From Sulfurovum sp. UBA1140 (GTDB taxonomy: Bacteria > Campylobacterota > Campylobacteria > Campylobacterales > Sulfurovaceae), in assembly GCA_002311915.1 (NCBI GenBank), contig DCAF01000040.1:58763-69779 (forward strand): DNA of 11,017 nucleotides, written 5' to 3'. The notes under the pieces are model-generated. The model was given only the letters and a program-made list of their open reading frames with translations. It was not told where the DNA came from and ran no database searches. Both the position numbers and the translations under genes were made by a program. This document shows, piece by piece, positions 6,228 to 11,017 of this stretch (its first letter is position 1; the number at the start of each line of letters is the position of its first letter).

Positions 6228-6842
6228 ATGTCAATGCGTATCAATATTGAAAATATTCTAAAAAGTTCTGAAGATATTTTTCAAGAAATAGTAAAAAAAT
6301 TGTTAGACAACAATATGGAACTTGCTCAACAAGAACTCAAAGCTACTCCCCACCAATTTGACACCACACTCTTTAATGCAATAGAGCTAACCCTTAAAAA
6401 ATTAAAATATGAAGAGGGGATTTTTAGTCGATTTCTTTATAAACTGTTTGGAGTAGGTGTTAAAAAAAATAAACGAAGAGAACAACTCTTAATTTTAGGA
6501 AGCCAACTCAAAAATCAATACAGCAGTGTTAAATACAATCGAGAACAGGTTCAACACCATACCGAAAATTTATCATCAAGTCTTAAAAATTTAAAACGAC
6601 TACAAGAGGCATTTAAAGATAAAAATCGTTTTTTATCTTCCCCCTTACTTGAACGAAGCCAATCCTATATTAATCAAATTGAAGATAAATTAGAGAGCGT
6701 AAAGGAGTCACAATCTGAATTAAACAATAAACTGCGTCTATTTCAAGAGATTATAGCTGAATATAAAGCCCTTTTTAAAAAAATACCCCGATACCATGAG
6801 TTACGAGAAGAGACCTATCTACAGCTCTCTGCCCCTGTTTAA
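6228..6842 (+). CDS. Hypothetical cytoplasmic coiled-coil protein
   Basis: I do not recognise this 204-residue protein. It is almost entirely predicted helix, without signal peptide or membrane segment. Residues 1-60 are amphipathic. A short hydrophobic patch, IFSRFLYKLFGVGV (65-78), is followed by a basic KKNKRR (79-84) and could touch a membrane or partner. Residues about 87-186 show heptad-like spacing of Leu/Ile with many Lys, Glu, Gln and Ser, as in coiled coils. No Cys or enzyme motif is evident. ATG 6234 is a further possible start. It has its own promoter and hairpin-separated position after rpsR. Its stop codon overlaps that of the convergent response regulator by four bases, so transcripts from both strands must run into each other. 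Confidence 0.7.
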   Translation: MSMRINIENILKSSEDIFQEIVKKLLDNNMELAQQELKATPHQFDTTLFNAIELTLKKLKYEEGIFSRFLYKLFGVGVKKNKRREQLLILGSQLKNQYSSVKYNREQVQHHTENLSSSLKNLKRLQEAFKDKNRFLSSPLLERSQSYINQIEDKLESVKESQSELNNKLRLFQEIIAEYKALFKKIPRYHELREETYLQLSAPV

Positions 6843-7534
6843 ACCTTATTTTTGTCCAAATAATACCCTACTCCTTGCTTATTTTTACACAAATCAGCAG
6901 GTAGTTTTTTCTTAAATTTTTTAATAAAAGACTTAATTGCATCTTGACTAGGAGCCTTATCATAATCCCACATATACTCATACATCATATCATAGGTCAC
7001 AATGCTGTTCTCTAGCAGAAGGTTAAAAAATTTGGTCTCTTTCTTTGTTAACTCGATATTACTGTTGCCAATCATAAGTGTACCACTCTGGGCATTAAAC
7101 TCAATGGCGTTGCCCACTATAATGTGACTGTTTGACTCAAAATAGTCTAAGAATTTATCAAGCAGTGCAATCACCTTTTTTGTGGTAAACGGTTTGGTAA
7201 TATAGGTTACAATATTTAAATCTATCGAATCTAACAGATAATCGGTATCGGTATATGCCGATATAACAACAATAGGTAGATTTTTATCATACTCTCGAAT
7301 ACTTTTACAGAGTGTAATTCCATCGGTATTGGGCATATTTATATCGGTAATCATAATATCAATTCTGTTTTGATTTTCAATATAAATATCATATGCCTCA
7401 TCACCATCGGAACCAACTAGTACCGTATCAAAAAAATTGTGTAGTATCTCAACTACGTTCTGTTGCAGTTCTTTATCATCTTCAACGTATAGAACTATTT
7501 TATTTTTAAGTATTGTATATTTGTTATTCATCAT
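6839..7534 (-). CDS. OmpR/PhoB-family response regulator
   Basis: DNA-binding output protein of a two-component system. The receiver domain (about residues 11-130) has the acidic pocket Glu18-Asp19-Asp20, phospho-acceptor Asp64 in MITDINMP, Ser92 (VVISAY) and Lys114 (YITKPF), so all switch residues are intact. The C-terminal winged helix (about 138-228) has the Trans_reg_C pattern: IELTKKETKFFNLLLENS, then the recognition-helix region AIKSFIKKFKKKL and GVGYYL at the end. Length (231) is normal. Its ATG overlaps the TGA of the kinase gene (ATGA, 7531-7534), so the two are translated in step and are almost certainly partners. Likely targets are its own operon and the divergent exported-protein genes, where short direct repeats lie; this is inference. 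Confidence 0.93.
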   Translation of the reverse strand: MMNNKYTILKNKIVLYVEDDKELQQNVVEILHNFFDTVLVGSDGDEAYDIYIENQNRIDIMITDINMPNTDGITLCKSIREYDKNLPIVVISAYTDTDYLLDSIDLNIVTYITKPFTTKKVIALLDKFLDYFESNSHIIVGNAIEFNAQSGTLMIGNSNIELTKKETKFFNLLLENSIVTYDMMYEYMWDYDKAPSQDAIKSFIKKFKKKLPADLCKNKQGVGYYLDKNKV

Positions 7535-8973
7535 CGTATCAACCTTATTGTGAAAGTGGAGCTTTTATCTTGACTTGTCACCTCTAACTTACCATTAAAA
7601 TGTTTCTCTATAATTACTTTAGACACATAAAGCCCCAAGCCCAAATTGGTAGAACTTTTTGCTACTTTTGTTGAGAAGTGAGCATCAAAAATTTTATGAA
7701 TATCCTCCTCTTTAATGCCCCCTGCTTGGTCACTAATTTTAATAATATACTCATCAGGTTTCACCTTGGTCTTTATCCATATAGAGTCCCCTTTAGTCGA
7801 GAAGTCTATCGCATTTTGTACAATATTAATAACCACCTGTATCAACTCATTCTGATAGAGCAATACTTTAACATCAAAATCAAACTCTTTTTCAATTATA
7901 ATATGTTTTTTGTTAATTTCACTCTCTAAAAACCCAATAGCTTTTTCAATTAAAGGTATAACATACGCCAACTCTTTGTTTTTTTTTGGCTTATAAAACT
8001 CTCTAAAATCATCAATCGTCTCTGATAAAAACTCCGTATGATCCTCTATTTCATCTAATTTTTTATCTAAATCTTCTGTCGAGACCTCTTTTCCCATCAT
8101 AATCTGAAACCTTAAATTAGAGGTAATAGAGGCTATTTTACTAATGGGTTGTCTCCATTGATGCGAAATCATACTCAATAACTCCCCCGCTTGTGCCAAA
8201 CGAGACTGTGAAAACATCACCTTGTTGCTCTCTTTAATCTCTTGTTCATAATCTTTAATCAGTCGATTTAAAATCTTAGAAAAAATCAAAGAAAAAACAA
8301 TAGAGAGCAGACTCACAATAAAAAGAAGTTTAATATTCTCATTCGACTCATCATTTAATTTTTCTGCCCAAAGCATCTTTTTTTGCTCTATTGAATAGGC
8401 AATATCCTTCTCATTCTTACTAATAACAATGTATAAATCGGTTGTTTTAATATGATGAACATACCCAATTTTATTCACAAAATTGTCTTCGATACAATCG
8501 GTACCTTGATAGTTAATAAACTCTTTCTCTTTAGATGCATTAATTAATCTTGATACAATGGTATCTTTATTGTTAGAGTGGACCAGATTAATAAGGGTAC
8601 TGGTACAAGGGTGCTTTAAAACATCACCATTTTTATTAAAAATAAAGATAAATCCACTATCATATTTTTTAATAGAGTCAATAAATTTTAATATCCCCTC
8701 TGTAAACGAGGTTTTCGATTGCCCTAAATCTTGAGAGTACAAAAAATCCATAAAAGACTCAATATATTTAGCCTTCTCTGTCAAAAAATTTCTATGTTTA
8801 TTTTTAAGCTCCTGCTCATACCTATGAAGCTCTCGTTGTGTATAAATATTATGTTTATATTTCAATGCCACTGAAATCGAGATACCATAAAAAAGAATGA
8901 TCACCAAAGGAAAAATAATGGTAATAATTAAAAGATGTTTAGTAAAAATTGTTTTTAGTTTTTTAAGATTCAT
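7531..8973 (-). CDS. Membrane sensor histidine kinase with Cache-like periplasmic domain
   Basis: Senses an extracellular or periplasmic signal and phosphorylates the adjacent regulator. Membrane helix 1 spans about residues 14-37. A periplasmic region (about 38-212) resembles a single Cache domain, with a helical entry and the strand pair SGFIFIFNKNGDVLKHP (106-122); its only Cys residues, 123 and 160, could form a disulfide. Membrane helix 2 spans about 214-236. The HisKA helix carries His271 (ISHQWRQPISKI), the form common in Campylobacterota. The ATPase domain has N383xxxN387 (NIVQNAID), DQAGGI (415-420) and GLGLYVS (445-451), so catalysis should be intact. No HAMP or PAS domain is evident. 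An in-frame TGA two codons upstream makes ATG 8973 the first possible start; the Shine-Dalgarno is weak. It follows the small exported-protein gene by 47 bases and overlaps the regulator gene by four. The ligand is unknown. Confidence 0.93.
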   Translation of the reverse strand: MNLKKLKTIFTKHLLIITIIFPLVIILFYGISISVALKYKHNIYTQRELHRYEQELKNKHRNFLTEKAKYIESFMDFLYSQDLGQSKTSFTEGILKFIDSIKKYDSGFIFIFNKNGDVLKHPCTSTLINLVHSNNKDTIVSRLINASKEKEFINYQGTDCIEDNFVNKIGYVHHIKTTDLYIVISKNEKDIAYSIEQKKMLWAEKLNDESNENIKLLFIVSLLSIVFSLIFSKILNRLIKDYEQEIKESNKVMFSQSRLAQAGELLSMISHQWRQPISKIASITSNLRFQIMMGKEVSTEDLDKKLDEIEDHTEFLSETIDDFREFYKPKKNKELAYVIPLIEKAIGFLESEINKKHIIIEKEFDFDVKVLLYQNELIQVVINIVQNAIDFSTKGDSIWIKTKVKPDEYIIKISDQAGGIKEEDIHKIFDAHFSTKVAKSSTNLGLGLYVSKVIIEKHFNGKLEVTSQDKSSTFTIRLIR

Positions 8974-9020
8974 AAATCAACTATTCATCAGATAAACAAT
9001 GCTCTTTACTCTTTTTATCT

Positions 9021-9179
9021 TTAATCATAAACACTCAATTTTTTATCTTTATCTTTAATTAAAACACAATAATCAACATTTTTTGAAGAGAGTGCGAGAT
9101 CAAAATTTCTATTATCTGCTGATGAAGATTGGGCATTAAGTAGACCCGTTACCAACAATACCATTATAAATATTTTCAT
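9021..9179 (-). CDS. Small exported protein (52 residues) ahead of the kinase gene
   Basis: An intact 52-codon frame starts with a clear signal peptide: MK, a hydrophobic run IFIMVLLVTGLL, then NAQ as a probable cleavage site near residues 16-17. The predicted mature part is about 35 residues, begins QSSSADNRN, has one Cys (38) and ends in a Lys/Asp-rich stretch. AAAGGA (plus-strand 9193-9188) lies 8 bases before the ATG, and an extended -10 promoter lies just upstream, so expression is well supported. It is the first gene of the kinase/regulator unit. A short exported protein encoded directly before a periplasmic sensor could be an accessory or signal for that sensor, which is inference. I recognise no family. 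Confidence 0.7.
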   Translation of the reverse strand: MKIFIMVLLVTGLLNAQSSSADNRNFDLALSSKNVDYCVLIKDKDKKLSVYD

Positions 9180-9213
9180 TTTTAATGTCCTTTGTATAAA
9201 GTAATATAAGTAA

Positions 9214-9222
9214 ATTATAACA
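9214..9222 (-). promoter_or_regulatory. Extended -10 promoter of the small protein-kinase-regulator unit
   Basis: Read on the minus strand, TGT is followed by a perfect TATAAT (9219-9214), preceded by a T7 run. No -35 box is recognisable at 16-18 bases. Transcription would start near 9207, about 27 bases before the ATG at 9179. A weak -35 is typical of promoters that depend on an activator or on the extended -10. Confidence 0.6.
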
Positions 9223-9285
9223 AAAAAACATCTCTTAATAGTGTATTTGATTAAAAAAGTTTAAAATTTAATAAAGAAATCTAAA

Positions 9286-9322
9286 AGACACTTAATAGAC
9301 ACCTAAACTTGATAAACTTGAT
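9286..9322. repeat. Short direct repeats between divergent promoters, candidate regulator-binding site
   Basis: AGACAC occurs at 9286-9291 and 9297-9302, exactly 11 bases apart. It is followed by two perfectly abutting copies of AAACTTGAT (9305-9313 and 9314-9322). Repeats spaced about one helical turn are the usual target of OmpR/PhoB-type regulators, and such a regulator is encoded by the adjacent unit. The block lies roughly 60-95 bases upstream of the predicted plus-strand start and 80-115 upstream of the minus-strand start, so it could serve both. Binding is inferred. Confidence 0.5.
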
Positions 9323-9345
9323 TTTATACTTTAATTTTCAATTGT

Positions 9346-9374
9346 TTTTTATTAATCTTTTATTATGATATAAT
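9346..9374 (+). promoter_or_regulatory. Extended -10 promoter of the exported-protein genes
   Basis: TGA followed by a perfect TATAAT (9369-9374) forms an extended -10. The -35 position at 17-base spacing is only TTTTTA (9346-9351). Transcription would start near 9381, about 54 bases before the ATG at 9435. The -10 lies inside an inverted repeat, TTATTAT-GAT-ATAATAA (9360-9376). Confidence 0.6.
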
Positions 9375-9378
9375 AAAG

Positions 9379-9399
9379 TTAATCCAAAAGAAAGATTAA
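9379..9399. repeat. TTAATC/GATTAA inverted repeat in the leader of the exported-protein genes
   Basis: TTAATC (9379-9384) and GATTAA (9394-9399) are separated by 9 bases and lie at or just after the predicted transcription start. A further TTAATC is at 9352-9357, on the other side of the -10. They could form an operator, but six-base matches are weak evidence in DNA this AT-rich. Confidence 0.3.
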
Positions 9400-9434
9400 T
9401 TTATTTTATAGTTTTATAATTTTAAAGGATTATT

Positions 9435-10124
9435 ATGAAAATCTTATCTCTTTTTCTAACATGTACACTCTCTATGTTTGCTGAAACATATATATCTAGC
9501 AGTGTTATCTCTAACAGTATTATTACAGGTGACAGCACAAGAGAAAAGGGTTCAGGTATCGGTGCTACCAAAAACATTACTCTCTCATCACCATTCAACA
9601 AAATTAATATTGATATTCCTGCCAACTTGACCGTAGATAAAAAAGCAGAAACAGTCATTACTCTAACAACCGATAACAACTTATTGGATGCCATTATATT
9701 TAATGTTCAGAGCAATACCCTCTTTATTCAAGCAAAAGGTGGTTTTCATTCTCGTTCAGGCATCAATATTCATATTAATAATCCACACTTAAGTGCTTTA
9801 GATGTTGATGGTGCATCAGATATTCATATTGAAGGATTTCATGAAAAAAATTTTACTCTAACGGTTGATGGTGCTAGTGATGTCTCTTTCTCTTTAGGAA
9901 AAATAGAGAATCTTTCATTAAAAGCAGATGGTAGCTATGATATTAATCTAATAGAACTTGATATACAAAAAGCCAAAGTTAGAGCAGAAGGGGCAGGTAA
10001 TATTAATATCAAGGTCACAGATTATTTAGATGTTAAACTTGAAGATACCGTCGAAATGCACTATTCGGGCAATCCAAAAATAAAAAAGCAGATTAAAGAT
10101 ATTGCTGAATTAACACCAATTTAA
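9435..10124 (+). CDS. Exported head-GIN domain (DUF2807) protein
   Basis: A 229-residue protein with a signal peptide (residues 1-16, ending SMFA before ETY), so periplasmic or surface-exposed. From about residue 47 it matches the head-GIN/DUF2807 pattern: SSPFNKINIDIPANLTV, then stacked beta turns. DGASD (125-129), DGASD (145-149), DGSYD (165-169) and EGAGN (185-189) recur with an exact 20-residue period, the signature of a beta-solenoid. It closes with the family-like YSGNPKIKK (210-218). The biochemical role of this family is unknown; 'adhesin' labels are speculative. AAAGGA (9424-9429) lies 5 bases before the ATG. It leads a run of exported-protein genes, with the ankyrin gene 14 bases downstream, and diverges from the kinase unit. 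Confidence 0.85.
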   Translation: MKILSLFLTCTLSMFAETYISSSVISNSIITGDSTREKGSGIGATKNITLSSPFNKINIDIPANLTVDKKAETVITLTTDNNLLDAIIFNVQSNTLFIQAKGGFHSRSGINIHINNPHLSALDVDGASDIHIEGFHEKNFTLTVDGASDVSFSLGKIENLSLKADGSYDINLIELDIQKAKVRAEGAGNINIKVTDYLDVKLEDTVEMHYSGNPKIKKQIKDIAELTPI

Positions 10125-10138
10125 AAAAGGAGTCCATT

Positions 10139-10849
10139 ATGTTAAAAAAATTTATATGGATTATCACCCTAACACTCATGGGTTTGGTAACACTCAATGC
10201 CACAGGAGAAACAACAAAAAATGAGATAAAAAATGCCATTAGAGGGGGTGTTACCTCGACCCAAAAATTGTTAACAGTGGTACCTATTAATTATTATAAA
10301 GAGAACGAAACTTTGCTTCACTATGCTGTACAGCTTAGACAAAGAGGAGTTGTTCAACTCTTAGTAGAGAGTAAAATTCAAATCTCACGAAAAGGGGGGA
10401 AGTTTTATGGTACAGCACTTCAAGAAGCCATTCACTATGGTCATTTGGGCATCGCCTCGTATCTTATTAAAAAAGGTTCCTTGCTCAATGTAAGAAATAG
10501 CTATGGTGAGACTGCCCTACATATTGCTGCAAAAAAAGGTTATCTTGGTGTGGTTGAACAGCTTGTGGCATATGGTGCATCAAAAAATATGGTGAACAGT
10601 AATGGAAAAAGACCCTATGATTTAATTCCAAAACTATCATGGGAGAGTCGAAGAGGATTAGAGAGGGCATTAGCCGTAAGCTCAGAAGATCAACCTAGAA
10701 TTAGAAGTAGAAGTAAATCTCTTAATATTATTAACCATAATGTACATGCCATAGGGAATAGAAATACCAATATCATTGATAGAAAAACAAAAATGATAAA
10801 CAGTGATACGGGAATTAACATCAATATTCACAAAATCAATAAATTCTAA
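10139..10849 (+). CDS. Exported ankyrin-repeat protein with Asn/Ile-rich tail
   Basis: A 236-residue protein with a signal peptide (about residues 1-22, cleavage near LNA-TG). Ankyrin repeats, which bind partner proteins, are seen at about 57-82 (ETLLHYAVQ...VVQLLVES), 91-118 (TALQEAIHYGHLGIASYLIKKG) and 122-150 (GETALHIAAKKGYLGVVEQLVAYGA), with a final half-repeat at GKRPYDLI (156-163). The region before residue 57 could be a degenerate first repeat. From about residue 186 an RSRSKS stretch leads into a tail rich in Asn and Ile (about 195-236, such as NIINHN and ININIHKINKF), which is not ankyrin and is unusual. AAGGAG (10127-10132) lies 6 bases before the ATG. The close spacing to both neighbours indicates one transcript. 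Periplasmic ankyrin proteins occur, for example AnkB-type protection factors, but this one cannot be assigned. Confidence 0.88.
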   Translation: MLKKFIWIITLTLMGLVTLNATGETTKNEIKNAIRGGVTSTQKLLTVVPINYYKENETLLHYAVQLRQRGVVQLLVESKIQISRKGGKFYGTALQEAIHYGHLGIASYLIKKGSLLNVRNSYGETALHIAAKKGYLGVVEQLVAYGASKNMVNSNGKRPYDLIPKLSWESRRGLERALAVSSEDQPRIRSRSKSLNIINHNVHAIGNRNTNIIDRKTKMINSDTGININIHKINKF

Positions 10850-10850
10850 G

Positions 10851-10856
10851 AAGGAG
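10851..10856 (+). promoter_or_regulatory. Shine-Dalgarno deciding between two adjacent ATGs
   Basis: AAGGAG is only 2 bases from ATG 10859 but 5 bases from ATG 10862, so the second ATG of the ATGATG pair is preferred as start. Confidence 0.65.
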
Positions 10857-10861
10857 ACATG

Positions 10862-11017
10862 ATGAAAACAACAAAATATATCATAAGTATCGCCATAGGA
10901 ACCCTACTTTTAAACTCACCACTCTATGCTGAAAATGACCGATTTAACAAAGAACACTCTTCTGCAAATAAATCTTTTATAAAAAGTATGGCAAAGAACA
11001 GAGCCTACACAGGAATA
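10862..11017 (+). CDS. Exported protein, 5' part only (cut by window end)
   Basis: The first 52 codons are visible and the frame is open to the window edge. Residues 1-23 form a signal peptide: MKTTKY, a hydrophobic run (IISIAIGTLLL), then PLYA before ENDRF, a good signal peptidase I site. The visible mature part (ENDRFNKEHSSANKSFIKSM...) is polar and basic, and matches nothing I recognise. It starts 12 bases after the ankyrin gene stop with a strong Shine-Dalgarno, so it belongs to the same transcript as the head-GIN and ankyrin genes. ATG 10859, one codon earlier, is an alternative start. Confidence 0.75.
   Translation, partial: MKTTKYIISIAIGTLLLNSPLYAENDRFNKEHSSANKSFIKSMAKNRAYTGI

Noticed and set aside
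8981..9028. A 15-codon minus-strand frame overlapping the end of the small exported-protein gene, repeating the motif IKDKK.
   Set aside because: Too short, without a Shine-Dalgarno. The similarity comes from a 12-base direct repeat (9014-9025 and 9048-9059), and an intervening TGA argues against a frameshifted extension.
9422..9694. A 90-codon minus-strand frame opposite the head-GIN gene.
   Set aside because: It is a shadow of a gene with signal peptide, Shine-Dalgarno and family motifs, and covers that gene's promoter-proximal leader.

Overview
The window looks like chromosomal DNA from a Campylobacterota (epsilonproteobacterial) organism. Three things suggest this: the rpsF-ssb-rpsR order, a histidine kinase with the SHQWRQP-type phosphoacceptor motif common in that phylum, and AT-rich DNA with very AT-rich spacers. 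The genus cannot be fixed from the sequence alone. No insertion sequence, phage gene, CRISPR array, tRNA or rRNA was seen.

Left part (1-4644), all on the plus strand. A good promoter (46-74) precedes an ATP-grasp ligase with a C-terminal helix-hairpin-helix tail, closed by a rho-independent terminator. Next comes an 858-residue M14 zinc carboxypeptidase with no signal peptide and a long beta-rich tail, followed closely by a small ABM-family protein. The carboxypeptidase appears to carry Arg at the position that sets S1' specificity, which predicts cleavage of acidic C-terminal residues. A RimK-type ligase next to an acid-specific carboxypeptidase could be a writer/eraser pair for Glu tails. 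Ribosomal protein S6, the classical RimK substrate, is encoded just downstream and has a Glu-rich tail.

Middle (4645-6842). A leader with a hairpin overlaps a minus-strand stretch that reads like a degraded protein. It is followed by the rpsF-ssb-rpsR housekeeping operon and a hairpin. A separate promoter then drives a coiled-coil protein of unknown function, whose stop codon overlaps that of the convergent response regulator.

Right part (6839-11017). A minus-strand unit encodes a 52-residue exported protein, a Cache-type membrane sensor kinase and an OmpR-type response regulator (ATGA overlap). Divergent from it is a plus-strand run of three exported proteins: a head-GIN/DUF2807 solenoid, an ankyrin-repeat protein, and the start of an unrecognised protein cut by the window edge. 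The spacer between the two units has two extended -10 promoters with poor -35 boxes and, between them, short tandem direct repeats. This layout suggests that the two-component system controls itself and the divergent exported cassette. This part and the ligase/carboxypeptidase pair are the best candidates for undescribed biology.
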